A stretch of 64,000 nucleotides of DNA from Microlunatus elymi (GCF_007362775.1 NZ_CP041692.1:2790001-2854000), one strand, 5' to 3'. Positions 1-9,323 are shown, counted from the first letter of the stretch. The notes: generated from the letters alone by a model not told the origin. Program-made: numbers and translations.

Positions 1-578
1 TCTCCGACGTTGAGGCTCTGCACGACTTGATCGTCGTGATCGAGGATCGCGGGCACCGATATCCCCACGGCGGCCAGCCGGGCCGGCTCGCCGTTGCTCA
101 TCGGAAGTTGATCATGGACTAGATGATCATGGTCGGTCCCGGCACGACGCTGATGATCTTGGTACCGGTCCGCGTCCCGGAGAGCCCGCTGGACCAGGTC
201 CACGACGATCTGCGTCCGGTCGGCACCCGCGGGAACGGCGGCGTCGCTGCTGGTGATCAGCGCGCCACCGGCATCGGACAACGTACAGTGGACTCCCCGT
301 GCACCGACGTCGACGCCGGCGACCAGTGCGAAACGAGCGTTGAAGGCGAACCGCCGTGCGGGCCGACCCGGGAGGTTCAGGTCGGTGGGCGCGCAGCCGT
401 ACACCGGACCGCGATCAACGAGGTCGGCCAGAACTGCGTCGACGGTCGGCCGGGACAGGCCGGTGCGTTCGGCGAGTTCTCCGACGGTCAGCGGGCCGGA
501 TGCATCCCGGAGTTGCAGCAGGCAGTCGCGCGCATTCGCCTGTCTGACCGCGGCGGCTGCGCTGTCGGCAGTCGACAT
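1..578 (-). CDS. ROK family transcriptional regulator (N-terminal part, cut by window edge)
   Basis: Translating the minus strand from the ATG at 578 gives 192 residues with no stop before the window edge. An N-terminal winged helix comes first (residues ~20-55, LTVGELAERTGLSRPTVDAV). It is followed by the start of the ROK sugar-kinase-like fold (VAGVDVGARGVHCTL), the arrangement of NagC/XylR-type repressors. No sugar gene lies next to it inside the window, so its target is probably to the left. Residues ~145-170 form an Asp/His-rich stretch (DHDHLVHDQ) encoded by GATCATGATC-type repeats where ROK proteins have no such segment. The family call is firm; function beyond a sugar-responsive regulator is inference. 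Confidence 0.8.
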   Translation of the reverse strand, partial: MSTADSAAAAVRQANARDCLLQLRDASGPLTVGELAERTGLSRPTVDAVLADLVDRGPVYGCAPTDLNLPGRPARRFAFNARFALVAGVDVGARGVHCTLSDAGGALITSSDAAVPAGADRTQIVVDLVQRALRDADRYQDHQRRAGTDHDHLVHDQLPMSNGEPARLAAVGISVPAILDHDDQVVQSLNVG

Positions 579-768
579 GGCGTGCCTCCGTCCGGGTGCC
601 GTGATTGCCGGCCGATCGCTGCGCCGGAACTATCTGCCGTCGATATTGAAAGAGGGTTGCAAATTGCGACATGAGTACCCTCGCGCGGAACGGGACGTAC
701 GTCAAGCGTCCGAGCCGATTTGCCGTCGTGCCTCGGACTGCGTCGCCGGTCGGGAGCGGCAGGGTTCG

Positions 769-1206
769 CTACGGATGGCTGTCGGGGGCGCCGGCGTGGA
801 GGAGCGCCGTCCGGATCCGGTCCGCGTACGCGGCGGCCTCGCCGGCCGCGTACCGGGTGCGCGGCCAGAAGAACCCGCGAAGACCGTCGCCCTTGGTACG
901 GGGGACGACGTGCAGGTGCAGATGTGGGATGGATTGGCTGACGATCGTGTTGATCGCCGTGAAGCTGCCCTTGGCGCCGAGCGCGTCCATCAGCGCCCGG
1001 GTGATCTGCTGGCCCAGCGCGATCAACGGCCGCATCAGATCGTCCGGCAGGGTGAGCAGACTGTCGATGTGCTGGACGGGTGCAACCAGGACGTGCCCCT
1101 TGAAGACCGGGCGATGATCAAGGAACGCGATCAACTGCTCGTCCCGGTGCACAATCTCGGCGTCGAGATCGCCGGCGATGATCTGACAGATGACGTCGTT
1201 GCTCAC
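769..1206 (-). CDS. HIT family protein (histidine triad nucleotide hydrolase)
   Basis: The 145-residue product has the fold and length of small HINT-type HIT proteins, which hydrolyse nucleoside phosphoramidates or related dinucleotides in the cytosol. The triad HLHLHVVPR is intact, and upstream CQIIAGDLDAEIVHRDEQ and FKGHVLVAP are the usual nucleotide-binding strands. The GTG at 1206 is preferred because it opens directly on the conserved SNDVICQIIAG core. The frame continues back to a GTG at 1257, but that start abuts the terminator hairpin at 1261-1304. The gene sits downstream of sodA but beyond its terminator, so it is probably transcribed separately. Confidence 0.85.
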   Translation of the reverse strand: MSNDVICQIIAGDLDAEIVHRDEQLIAFLDHRPVFKGHVLVAPVQHIDSLLTLPDDLMRPLIALGQQITRALMDALGAKGSFTAINTIVSQSIPHLHLHVVPRTKGDGLRGFFWPRTRYAAGEAAAYADRIRTALLHAGAPDSHP

Positions 1207-1260
1207 CGTCGCGATGCTACTGGTGCGCAAGATCGCCCGGCCCACCGTCAGCCGCACTCG

Positions 1261-1304
1261 AAAACGTCAGCCGCACCCGAAATTTCGGGTGCGGCTGACG
1301 TTTT
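1261..1304. terminator. Perfect 44-bp palindrome with T-run, terminator of sodA
   Basis: Two exact 22-base arms meet without a loop at 1282/1283. They start AAAACGTCAGCCGCACCCG and end in TTTT, so the hairpin has A/T tails on both sides and could terminate in either direction. It lies 46 bp after the sodA stop. The same words (CAGCCGCGCGCAA just outside, CACCCGAAATTTCG in the arm) recur in the intergenic cluster at 40705-40870, so this may be one member of a dispersed repeat family used as a terminator. Confidence 0.75.
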
Positions 1305-1350
1305 TGCGCGCGGCTGTGTCCGGGCCGAGGACTCGAGCGCGCGCCAATGG

Positions 1351-1974
1351 TCAGGGGACGATGAGGCCCTGGGTCTGGCTGGTGGCGCGGGTGAAGCGGT
1401 CTTGGGCGTCGGCCCAGTTGACGACGTTCCACCAGGCTTTGACGTAGTCGGGTTTGACGTTTTGGTATTGCAGGTAGAAGGCGTGTTCCCACATGTCCAG
1501 CAGCACGATCGGGATCTGGGCCAGGGGCAGGTTGCCTTGTTGGTCGTAGAGCTGGACGATGTTGAGGCGGCGGCCCAGGGTGTCGTAGGCCAGGATGGCC
1601 CAGCCCGATCCCATGATGCTGGTGGCGGTGGCTTCGAAGTGGGCGCGGAAGGCGTCGAAGGTGCCGAAGTATTCGTCGATGGCCGCGGCGAGTTCGCCGG
1701 TGGGTTTGTCGCCGCCGTCGGGGGACAGGTTGGGCCAGAAGACGGAGTGGTTGACGTGGCCGCCGAGGTTGAAGGCGAGCGCCTTTTCCAGGCCGGCGAC
1801 GGTGCCGAGTTGGTTCTTCTCCCGGGCTTCGGCCAGTTGGTCCAGGGCGGTGTTGATGCCCTTGACGTAGGTGGCGTGGTGCTTGTCGTGGTGCAGTTCC
1901 ATGATCTTGCCCGAGATGTGCGGCTCCAGTGCGCCGTAGTCGTAGGGCAGATCAGGAAGCTCATAGGCAGCCAT
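1351..1974 (-). CDS. sodA: Superoxide dismutase [Fe/Mn]
   Basis: This 207-residue cytosolic enzyme dismutates superoxide to oxygen and peroxide. The N-terminal [20 protein letters not shown], the metal-ligand helix [14 protein letters not shown], the second helix around [11 protein letters not shown], and the C-terminal ligand motif [15 protein letters not shown] are all present. Family ligands are two His, one Asp and one His, and all can be assigned. The start ATG at 1974 has a strong GGAAGG ribosome site eight bases upstream. A dyad at 2024-2041 fits redox control. Mn versus Fe use cannot be settled by eye, so the symbol is a convention. The gene is monocistronic, ending in the 1261-1304 hairpin. 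Confidence 0.95.
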   Translation of the reverse strand: MAAYELPDLPYDYGALEPHISGKIMELHHDKHHATYVKGINTALDQLAEAREKNQLGTVAGLEKALAFNLGGHVNHSVFWPNLSPDGGDKPTGELAAAIDEYFGTFDAFRAHFEATATSIMGSGWAILAYDTLGRRLNIVQLYDQQGNLPLAQIPIVLLDMWEHAFYLQYQNVKPDYVKAWWNVVNWADAQDRFTRATSQTQGLIVP

Positions 1975-2023
1975 GTAGTCATCCTTCCGATGCGTCGTTC
2001 GCGTTCGTCGTCCCATCGTGCAA

Positions 2024-2041
2024 CCTCAACCAGGGTTGAGG
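2024..2041 (-). promoter_or_regulatory. SoxR/MerR-like operator-promoter upstream of sodA
   Basis: CCTCAACCAGGGTTGAGG is a perfect dyad with 8-base arms and a 2-base spacer. The outer CCTCAA and TTGAGG match the ends and 18-bp length of the enterobacterial SoxR box. On the sodA strand it lies between a possible -35 TTGTCC and a -10-like CACGAT spaced 19 bp, the long spacer typical of MerR-family promoters. No MerR gene is in the window. The dyad is seen directly; the regulator family is inference. Confidence 0.5.
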
Positions 2042-2199
2042 ACAAGCCTCAGCGCCGCCGGGTTTTGGTTGCGCCACGTTTCGTTACCCGGCACACATCC
2101 GGTGAAGCACGCCGATCGGTTTCCGTGCAGCAAGGTCCTTGCGTTCGCTCGAACTCCGGGCCTAGAATCGAACAAAAGACCTATTCGAGGCGGTGTGAG

Positions 2200-2571
2200 A
2201 TGAGCGGATATCTGCCGGCCGGCTGGCCGGCCGGCGTCGGGCCGCCGGGAGCGGTCGACTGGCAATCGCGAGCCGGACGGTACCTGATCGACTGCTGCGC
2301 CCCGGACTTCCGCCGGTACGCCGTCCTCACCCGGTATCCCGTCGTGCTGGCGGGTTTCGCCCAGCACTGTGTCAGCGGTGAGCGGCGGGCCGCCGCCGAT
2401 GCAGTCGGGCTGGTCAGAACCGAGCTCGAAGACCAGGTCGGACCGGAGGTGATTGCCGCGGCCGTTGATGCGTGGCAGTCCGAGCTGGCTCGGCTGGCGC
2501 GCGTCGAGAGGGAGGTGGGGTTGCTGCGCAGGGCGCTCTCGGGTGAGCGCTTCGTGCCCAAGCTCGAATAG
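2200..2571 (+). CDS. Hypothetical protein, 123 aa
   Basis: I do not recognise a named family. The protein is soluble, largely helical and Ala/Arg/Glu-rich, with a Trp- and Pro-rich N-terminus (LPAGWPAGVGPPG) and a C-terminal helix likely to coil (LARLARVEREVGLLRRALSG). It is preceded by AGGCGGTGTGAG, a weak ribosome site. The same frame is open far upstream, but that stretch overlaps sodA and the HIT gene on the other strand and looks like shadow coding, so the ATG at 2200 is chosen. It reads toward the Old Yellow Enzyme gene 110 bp downstream and may share its transcript. Confidence 0.65.
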   Translation: MSGYLPAGWPAGVGPPGAVDWQSRAGRYLIDCCAPDFRRYAVLTRYPVVLAGFAQHCVSGERRAAADAVGLVRTELEDQVGPEVIAAAVDAWQSELARLARVEREVGLLRRALSGERFVPKLE

Positions 2572-2682
2572 GCCGCTGGGGCGAGTGGGTGCGCGCCGTG
2601 CGGAATAGGTTGCCGACTGTGCGGGTTGGCGGTGGGGACGCCCAGTCGACCAAGGGACGCCCAGCCGAAGGAGAGCCCGCCC

Positions 2683-3780
2683 GTGAGCCTGATGTTCGAG
2701 CCGTACGCACTGCGTGAGTTGACCGTGCGCAACAGGGTCTGGATGGCGGCGATGTGTCAGTACAGCGCGGCGTCGACCGGGACGGAGGTCGGAGCGCCGA
2801 ACGACTGGCATTTCGCCCACCTCGCGGCACGGGCAACCGGTGGCGCCGGCATGATCGTCACCGAGGCCACGGCGGTCAGCGCCGAAGGCAGGATCAGTCC
2901 GTACGACCTCGGCCTGTGGAACGACCGCCAGGTAGAGGCGTTCGCGCCGATCACCGCGTTCATCGCGGGTCAGGGCGCGATCCCGGGTGTCCAGCTGGCG
3001 CACGCCGGCCGGAAGGCATCGACCGATCGGCCCTGGGTCGGTGGCGCCCCGGTCCTGCCGGACGCCGGCGGCTGGTTGCCGGTCGGACCGAGCGCGGTCC
3101 CGTTCGACAACCGGCATCTGGTGCCGCACGAACTCAGCGTCGAGGAGATCGCCGCCATCGTCGAGGAGTTCCGGCAGGCGGCGACCCGAGCGCTGGCGGC
3201 CGGCTTCCAGGTCGCCGAGGTGCATGGTGCGCACGGCTACTTGATCCATCAGTTCCTGTCGCCGATCAGCAACCGTCGTACCGACCGGTACGGCGGCAGC
3301 TTCGCCAACCGGATCCGCCTCGCCCTCGAGGTCACCGAGGCGGTCCGTTCGGTCTGGCCCGAGGAGTTGCCGATCCTGTTCCGGGTGTCGGCCACCGATT
3401 GGCTGGTCGAGGCGGGCCGAACCGACGAGCACGGCTGGACGATCAAGGACAGCGTCGCGCTGTCGATCGAGCTCAAGCAGCGCGGCGTCGACCTGATCGA
3501 CGTCTCCAGCGGCGGCAACGTCGCCGCGGTGTCGATCCCGGTCGAGGCCGGTTATCAGGTGCCGTTCGCCCGCCGGATCAAGGCGGACGCCGGTGTCGCC
3601 GTCGGGGCGGTCGGACTGATCACCGAACCCGTACAGGCCGAGAAGCTGATCGCCGACGGCGACGCGGACGTCGTCCTGCTGGGCCGCGAACTGCTGCGCG
3701 ATCCGTACTGGCCGCTGCACGCCGCCCGCGAGTTGGGTGTGGAGGTCACGGTGCCGCCGCAGTATCGACGTGCCCTCTGA
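2683..3780 (+). CDS. NADH:flavin oxidoreductase, Old Yellow Enzyme (YqjM-like)
   Basis: The product has 365 residues and an FMN-binding TIM barrel. Family members reduce activated C=C bonds of enones, quinones and electrophiles with NAD(P)H. Diagnostic features are FEPYALRELTVRNRVWMAAMCQYSA at the first strand (the Cys of the YqjM subclass is present), QLAHAGRKAS, EVHGAHGYLIHQFLSP with the paired substrate-binding His region, and RTDRYGGSFANRIRL. The GTG at 2683 follows GAAGGAG at good spacing. It lies 42 bp ahead of dxs on the same strand. The physiological substrate cannot be told from sequence; a detoxification role is the default expectation. Confidence 0.9.
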   Translation: MSLMFEPYALRELTVRNRVWMAAMCQYSAASTGTEVGAPNDWHFAHLAARATGGAGMIVTEATAVSAEGRISPYDLGLWNDRQVEAFAPITAFIAGQGAIPGVQLAHAGRKASTDRPWVGGAPVLPDAGGWLPVGPSAVPFDNRHLVPHELSVEEIAAIVEEFRQAATRALAAGFQVAEVHGAHGYLIHQFLSPISNRRTDRYGGSFANRIRLALEVTEAVRSVWPEELPILFRVSATDWLVEAGRTDEHGWTIKDSVALSIELKQRGVDLIDVSSGGNVAAVSIPVEAGYQVPFARRIKADAGVAVGAVGLITEPVQAEKLIADGDADVVLLGRELLRDPYWPLHAARELGVEVTVPPQYRRAL

Positions 3781-3822
3781 TCCTCGCCATGCCGGGACAC
3801 CCCGACACGTAGAATCAGGCCC

Positions 3823-5802
3823 ATGTCCTTGCTGGAGACGATCAATGCGCCGTGCGATCTGCGTGGCCTCTCCGCCGAACAGCTGGACCAGCTCAGCGAC
3901 GAGATCCGGTCTTTCCTGATCCATAACGTCAGCCAGACGGGTGGGCACCTCGGGCCCAACCTCGGCGTGGTCGAACTCACCATCGCCCTGCATCGCGTGT
4001 TCGACTCGCCGCGCGACCCGATCATCTTCGACACCGGGCACCAGAGCTACGTGCACAAGATCCTCACCGGGCGGCGCAACCTCTTCCCGACGCTGAAACA
4101 ACGCGGTGGGCTCTCCGGCTACCCGAGCCGGGCCGAGTCCGAACACGACTGGGTGGAGAATCAGCACGCATCCGCCTCGTTGTCCTACGCCGACGGCCTG
4201 GCGAAGGCGTTCCGGCTGCGGGGGGAGAAACACACCGTTGCTGCGGTGATCGGCGACGGCGCCCTGACCGGCGGGATGGCCTGGGAGGCGTTGAACAACA
4301 TCGCCGCGGCCAAGGACCTGCCGGTGGTGATCGTGGTCAACGACAACGGTCGCTCCTACACGCCGACGGTGGGGGCGATCGCCAATCACCTGACGACGCT
4401 GCGGACCGATCCGCGCTATGAGCAGGTGCTGGATCTGGTTCGTCGCGGGGTGACCCGTACGCCGCTGGTCGGCAGTGCCGCGTACGAGTTGTTGCACGGT
4501 GTGAAGACCGGCCTGAAGGATGTGCTGGCTCCGCAGGGCATGTTCGCCGACCTCGGGATGAAGTACGTCGGACCGATCGACGGCCACGACGAGCAGGCCG
4601 TCGAACGGGCGCTGCAGCAGGCCAAGCACTTCGGCGGTCCGGTGCTGGTGCACGTGATCACCCAGAAGGGCAAGGGATTCCCGGCGGCGGAGAACAACGT
4701 CGAGGATCAGTTCCACACGGTCGGCAAGATCGACGAGATCACCGGCGCACCGCTGGCCGGACCCAAGGGCCGCAGCTGGACCGACGTGTTCGGCGAGGAA
4801 CTCGTCCGGCTGGGCCGCAGAGACGATCGGTTGGTCGCCATCACGGCTGCGATGCTGTATCCGACCGGACTGCACCGCTTCGCCGAGGTCTTCCCCGATC
4901 GAACGTTCGACGTCGGCATCGCCGAGCAGCACGCGGTCACCTCCGCTGCCGGTCTGGCGATGGGCGGTCTGCACCCGGTCTTCGGCGTGTACGCGACCTT
5001 CCTGAACCGCGCCTTCGACCAGGTGCTGATGGACGTGGCGATGCATCGGCTCGGCGTCACGTTCGTGCTGGATCGGGCCGGCGTCACCGGGAACGACGGG
5101 GCCAGTCACAACGGCATGTGGGATCTGTCGATGTTGCAGCTGGTGCCCGGCCTTCAATTGGCCGCACCCCGCGACGCGACGCGGTTGCGCCGGGCGCTGG
5201 CCCGGGCGATCACCGTCGACGATGCGCCGACCGTGCTTCGCTACTCCAAGGAATCGGTGCCGGCCGACATCGACCCGGTCGACGTGATCGACGGCCTGGA
5301 CCTGCTGTATCGGTCCGGTCCACGCTCCGACCTCTACCGTGTCGATCTCCACGAGCCGCACCGCACCGAGCAAGCGGCCGAGGACGTGCTCGTCGTCGGG
5401 TACGGAGCGATGGTCCCGACCGCGCTCGCCGTCGGACGACGGCTGGCCGATCAAGGAGTCGCGGTCAGTGTGATCGATCCGGTCTGGGCACTGCCGGTCA
5501 ATCCGGCGCTTGTTGATCTTGCTGCCCGGCATCAGTTGGTGATCACGATCGAGGACAACGGCGTGGTCGGCGGCTGCGGCTCGCGATTGGCCCAGGAGTT
5601 GAACAACTCCGGCCGGCCGACGCCGATCCGCAACTTCGGCATCCCGCAGAAGTTCCTCGAGCACGGCGGCCGCGCCGAACTGCTGGCCGACTTGGGGCTC
5701 TCCGGCCAGGAGATCGCCCGGGCCGCACTCGAACAACTGCTCGGACGCTCCCAGCCCCTGACCGCCGAGGACGTCCTGGTCAAACAGCAGCGCGACGCCT
5801 GA
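3823..5802 (+). CDS. dxs: 1-deoxy-D-xylulose-5-phosphate synthase
   Basis: This thiamine diphosphate enzyme condenses pyruvate with glyceraldehyde 3-phosphate in the first step of the MEP isoprenoid pathway. The 659-residue chain has the expected order: N-terminal domain with [15 protein letters not shown] and the TPP motif [18 protein letters not shown], a transketolase-type pyrimidine domain with [16 protein letters not shown], and a C-terminal transketolase domain ending [12 protein letters not shown]. Length is normal. It starts with ATG 42 bp after the flavin oxidoreductase. No other MEP gene is in the window. A long open frame on the opposite strand here is a GC-rich shadow. Confidence 0.97.
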   Translation: MSLLETINAPCDLRGLSAEQLDQLSDEIRSFLIHNVSQTGGHLGPNLGVVELTIALHRVFDSPRDPIIFDTGHQSYVHKILTGRRNLFPTLKQRGGLSGYPSRAESEHDWVENQHASASLSYADGLAKAFRLRGEKHTVAAVIGDGALTGGMAWEALNNIAAAKDLPVVIVVNDNGRSYTPTVGAIANHLTTLRTDPRYEQVLDLVRRGVTRTPLVGSAAYELLHGVKTGLKDVLAPQGMFADLGMKYVGPIDGHDEQAVERALQQAKHFGGPVLVHVITQKGKGFPAAENNVEDQFHTVGKIDEITGAPLAGPKGRSWTDVFGEELVRLGRRDDRLVAITAAMLYPTGLHRFAEVFPDRTFDVGIAEQHAVTSAAGLAMGGLHPVFGVYATFLNRAFDQVLMDVAMHRLGVTFVLDRAGVTGNDGASHNGMWDLSMLQLVPGLQLAAPRDATRLRRALARAITVDDAPTVLRYSKESVPADIDPVDVIDGLDLLYRSGPRSDLYRVDLHEPHRTEQAAEDVLVVGYGAMVPTALAVGRRLADQGVAVSVIDPVWALPVNPALVDLAARHQLVITIEDNGVVGGCGSRLAQELNNSGRPTPIRNFGIPQKFLEHGGRAELLADLGLSGQEIARAALEQLLGRSQPLTAEDVLVKQQRDA

Positions 5803-5839
5803 CCTCGAACGCTGTCGGTGCCGATCCCTCTCAGCGGCG

Positions 5840-5957
5840 CTCTGAGCCTGTCGAAGGGGCGTGAACGAGTTACCGACGGGGTTGCGTTCCCGGTCCTTCG
5901 ACCGTCTCAGGAGCCTTGGGGGCGTCTCGGTCCTTCGACAGGCTCAGGACCCTTGGG
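5840..5957. repeat. REP-like element with inverted CTTCGACAGGCTCAG units
   Basis: Three related units lie in the convergent gap between dxs and the fadB-like gene. They are CTGAGCCTGTCGAAGG at 5842-5857, its exact 16-bp inverse CCTTCGACAGGCTCAG at 5932-5947, and a diverged copy CCTTCGACCGTCTCAG between them (5895-5910). The outer pair can form a long hairpin carrying the middle copy in its loop. Words of this type are widespread REP-like repeats in actinobacterial genomes. Its place between two convergent stops suggests transcript ending or 3' end protection. Confidence 0.7.
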
Positions 5958-5958
5958 A

Positions 5959-8088
5959 TCAGGATGGTTGGGCGACGCTCGCGATGCCGCGGGGGAGGAA
6001 GCGCTGGCCGAGGACCTTTTCCGAGATGCCGGTGCGATCCAGGTACGGGGTGATGCCGCCGTCGTGGAAGGGCCAGCCGGCTCCGAGGATCAGGCAGAGG
6101 TCGATGTCCATCGGCGCCGCGACCACCTTCTCCTGCAGCATCAGGCCGATCTCCTCTGCCAGCGCGGAGGTTGCTCGCTCGAGGATCTGCTCCGGCGTGC
6201 TCGCGTTGTCGCCGACGGTGAACATCTCCTTCACCTCGCCCGGCACGTACGGCTGGCCGTTCTCGTCCCAGTCGTAGAGCCCGCGCCGGCCCGACTCCAC
6301 CCACGCACGCAGGTTCGGCGAGACACCGAATCGGTCGCCCAGCTTGGCGTTCAGCGTCTCGGCGACGTGCAGGGCGATGGCCGGGCCGACCAACTGCGTC
6401 AGCACCATCGGCGTCATCGGCAGCCCGAGCGGACGCAACGCGTTGTCGGCCACCTCGATCGGCGTGCCCTCGTCGATCGCGGCGATCACCTCGCCCATCA
6501 GCCGGGTCAGCAGCCGGTTCACCACGAACGCCGGCGCATCGGAGACGATCACCGCGTTCTTCTTCAGCTTCTTGGCCACCGCCAGCGCGGTCGCCACCGT
6601 CTCGTCGTCGGTTCGCTCACCGCGGGCGACCTCCAGCAGCGGCAGCACCGCGACCGGATTGAAGAAGTGGAAGCCGAGCACCCGCTGCGGATGATCAAGC
6701 TCGGCGGCCATCTCGGTCACCGACAGCGACGACGTGTTGGTGGCCAAGATCGTTTCGGCGCTGACGTACTTCTCCAACTCGCCGAAGACCTGCTTCTTCA
6801 CCGCCAACTCTTCGAAGACGGCCTCGATCACGAACTCGCAGTCGGCGTAGTCCGCGTAGTCGGTGGTGCCGGTGATCAACGCCTTGAACCGGTTGACGGT
6901 GTCGTCGTTGATCCGTCCCTTGGACCGCAGCTTGTCGATTTCGCTGTGTACGTAGGCAATCCCACGGTCGACCCGCTCCTGATCGACGTCGCTGATCACC
7001 ACCGGCAGCTGCAGCCGGCGCAGGAACAGCAGCGCCAGCTGACCGGCCATCAACCCGGCACCGACCACGCCGATCTTGGTCACCGGACGAGCCAGCCACG
7101 ACTCGGGCGCTCCGGCGGGCTTACGCGCCCGCTTCTGCACCAGGTCGAAGGCGTACAGGCCAGAGCGGAGTTCGTCCGACAGCAGCAAGCTCCGCATCGC
7201 CTGGTTCTCCCGCTCGAAGGCGGCGAGTCGATCTTGATGCTTGGCGGCGGTGATCAACTCCAGAGCCTTGTACGGGGCCGGTGCGGCCCCCGAGACCTTG
7301 GCGTCGGCGATCTCACGACCCCGGGCGACCGCCTCGTCCCACGCGGCGCCGCGATCGACCTCGGGCCGCTCGACGGTGATCTTGCCGCTGATCACCTGAC
7401 CGGCCCAGTCCAGCGACCGCTCCAGGAAGTCCGCGCCGTCGAAGATCGCGTCGGCGATGCCGAGCTGGTGGGCCTGCGGACCCTTCAGCATCCGGTTGTT
7501 GTTCAACGGGTTCTCGATGATCACCGTGACCGCGTTGTCGGCACCGATCAGGTTCGGCAGCAGGTAGGCGCCGCCCCAGGCCGGCACCATGCCGAGGAAA
7601 CACTCCGGCAGCGCCAGCCCCGCCGCCGACGACGACACGGTCCGGTACGTGCAGTGCAAGCCGATCTCCAGCCCGCCGCCCAGCGCGAGCCCGTTGTAGA
7701 ACGTGAAGGTCGGCACCGACGCGGTGGTCAGCTTCGCGTAGACCTCGTGACCGATCCGGGTGATCGCCTCGGCCTGATCGGCGTCGGTCAGCTTGGCCAC
7801 CCCGGTCAGATCCGCGCCGGCGGCCAGGATGAACGGCTTGCCGGTGATACAGATCGCGGCGATGTCGTCACGAGCCAGCGCGGCGTCGATGGCGTTGTTC
7901 AGCTCGCGCAGGCTGCGTGGACCGAGCGTGTTCGGCCGGGTGTGATCATGACCGTTGTCCAGCGTGATCAACACCGCGGTGCCGGCGCCGTGCGGAAGAT
8001 CAACATCGCGGCTGAGTGCCTTGGTGATCACCTCGTCGTCGGTCAGCGCGGCCGCTTCGGAGATGATGGTCGTCAGGTCCTTGCTCAT
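5959..8088 (-). CDS. fadB: Multifunctional enoyl-CoA hydratase / 3-hydroxyacyl-CoA dehydrogenase
   Basis: The product (709 residues) is the trifunctional-type alpha subunit of beta-oxidation. The N-terminal crotonase domain spans ~residues 20-290 (oxyanion region FILAAGADLTGV, GLALGGGLEIGLHC, LPECFLGMVPAWGGA). The NAD-binding 3-hydroxyacyl-CoA dehydrogenase follows (IGVVGAGLMAGQLALLFLRR, then FHFFNPVAVLPLLEV) and a C-terminal helical dimer domain. Its start ATG overlaps the thiolase stop by four bases (ATGA), so the two are translationally coupled. The start 33 codons into the open frame is chosen for this overlap. Domain order and coupling support hydratase plus dehydrogenase activity; chain-length preference is unknown. 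Confidence 0.93.
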   Translation of the reverse strand: MSKDLTTIISEAAALTDDEVITKALSRDVDLPHGAGTAVLITLDNGHDHTRPNTLGPRSLRELNNAIDAALARDDIAAICITGKPFILAAGADLTGVAKLTDADQAEAITRIGHEVYAKLTTASVPTFTFYNGLALGGGLEIGLHCTYRTVSSSAAGLALPECFLGMVPAWGGAYLLPNLIGADNAVTVIIENPLNNNRMLKGPQAHQLGIADAIFDGADFLERSLDWAGQVISGKITVERPEVDRGAAWDEAVARGREIADAKVSGAAPAPYKALELITAAKHQDRLAAFERENQAMRSLLLSDELRSGLYAFDLVQKRARKPAGAPESWLARPVTKIGVVGAGLMAGQLALLFLRRLQLPVVISDVDQERVDRGIAYVHSEIDKLRSKGRINDDTVNRFKALITGTTDYADYADCEFVIEAVFEELAVKKQVFGELEKYVSAETILATNTSSLSVTEMAAELDHPQRVLGFHFFNPVAVLPLLEVARGERTDDETVATALAVAKKLKKNAVIVSDAPAFVVNRLLTRLMGEVIAAIDEGTPIEVADNALRPLGLPMTPMVLTQLVGPAIALHVAETLNAKLGDRFGVSPNLRAWVESGRRGLYDWDENGQPYVPGEVKEMFTVGDNASTPEQILERATSALAEEIGLMLQEKVVAAPMDIDLCLILGAGWPFHDGGITPYLDRTGISEKVLGQRFLPRGIASVAQPS

Positions 8089-9314
8089 CGCGCGGCTCCC
8101 TCGCCCGTGCCGGCCTGGCCGGAATCGCTGTTGTAGAAGGGGTTCTCCCAGATCACCGAGCCGCCCATGCCGAGCCCGACGCACATCGTGGTCAGGCCGT
8201 AGCGGACCTTGGGATTGTCGCGGAACGTCCGGGCCAGTTGGATCATCAGCCGGACACCGGAGCTGGCCAGCGGATGGCCGAGCGCGATCGCACCGCCGTA
8301 CGGGTTGAGCTTGGGGTCGTCGTCGTCGACCTTGAAATGATCACAGAAGGCGAGCACCTGGACCGCGAACGCCTCGTTGATCTCGATCGCACCAAGATCA
8401 TCGAAGGACAGATCGGCGCGCTGCAGCGCCTTCTCGGTGGCCGGGATCGGGCCGACGCCCATCACCTCGGGATCGACGCCGGCGAAGGCGTAACTGACCA
8501 ACCGCATCGCGGCCGGCAGGCCCAGTTCGGCGGCGGTGTCCTCGGCGGCGAGCAGGGATGCGGTGGCGCCGTCGTTCAGTCCGGCAGCGTTGCCGGCGGT
8601 GACCCGGCCGTGCGGACGGAACGGGGTCCGCAGTCCGGCCAGGGCTTCCATCGAGGTGTCCGGCCGGGGCGGCTCGTCCTTGGTCGCCAGGCCCCAGCCC
8701 AACTCGGCGCTGCGGGTTGCGGTGGGCACCAGCGCCTCCTGGATGATCCCGTGCTGGTAGGCGTTGGCGACGCGCTGCTGGCTGAGCACCGCGTACGCGT
8801 CGGCCCGCTGTTTGGTGATCTCGGGATAACGATCATGAACGTTCTCCGCGGTGGATCCCATCACCAGCGCCGACTCGTCGACCAGCTTCTCCGCCACGAT
8901 CCGCGGATTCGGGTCGATGCCTTCGCCCATCGGGTGCCGGCCCATATGCTCAACGCCGCCGGCGATGGCCACATCGTAAGCACCGAAGGCGATTCCGGAG
9001 GCCGTGGTGGTGACCGCGGTCATCGCGCCGGCACACATCCGGTCGATCGCGAAGCCCGGGACCGTACGGGGCAGGCCGGCCAGCAACGCCGCGCTGCGCC
9101 CGATGGTCAGACCTTGATCGCCGATCTGCGTGGTGGCCGCGATCGCGACCTCGTCGATCCGTTCCGGCGGCAGTTCTGGATGGCGGCGGACCAGCTCGCG
9201 AATGCAGTTGATCACCAGGTCGTCGGCACGCGTCTCGGCGTACATCGACCCGGCCTTGCCGAATGGGGTACGGACGCCGTCAACGTAGACGACCTCCCGG
9301 GAGGCTCTGGGCAT
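8085..9314 (-). CDS. fadA: Acetyl-CoA C-acyltransferase (thiolase)
   Basis: This 409-residue thiolase cleaves 3-ketoacyl-CoA in beta-oxidation and partners the dehydrogenase downstream. The nucleophilic Cys is at ~residue 94 in DRMCAGAMTAV. NEAFAVQVLAF, GGAIALGHPLASSGVRL and the second active Cys in TMCVGLGMGGS complete the active site. It is first in a two-gene operon, its stop overlapping the start of the next gene. Nine bases before the ATG lies the palindrome TTACTCACGAGTAA, positioned to block transcription. A biosynthetic direction cannot be excluded, but linkage to fadB favours degradation. Confidence 0.94.
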   Translation of the reverse strand: MPRASREVVYVDGVRTPFGKAGSMYAETRADDLVINCIRELVRRHPELPPERIDEVAIAATTQIGDQGLTIGRSAALLAGLPRTVPGFAIDRMCAGAMTAVTTTASGIAFGAYDVAIAGGVEHMGRHPMGEGIDPNPRIVAEKLVDESALVMGSTAENVHDRYPEITKQRADAYAVLSQQRVANAYQHGIIQEALVPTATRSAELGWGLATKDEPPRPDTSMEALAGLRTPFRPHGRVTAGNAAGLNDGATASLLAAEDTAAELGLPAAMRLVSYAFAGVDPEVMGVGPIPATEKALQRADLSFDDLGAIEINEAFAVQVLAFCDHFKVDDDDPKLNPYGGAIALGHPLASSGVRLMIQLARTFRDNPKVRYGLTTMCVGLGMGGSVIWENPFYNSDSGQAGTGEGAAR

Positions 9315-9323
9315 GCGGTCATA

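Noticed and set aside
253-2199. Extended reading frame upstream of the 123-residue protein
   Set aside because: It crosses sodA, its terminator and the HIT gene in antisense; only the end from 2200 looks like a gene.
2026-5736. Very long open frame (over 1200 codons) opposite the flavin oxidoreductase and dxs genes
   Set aside because: It is Asp/Arg/Gln/His-rich, matches no family and lies wholly antisense to two clear enzymes. It is a GC-rich third-position shadow.
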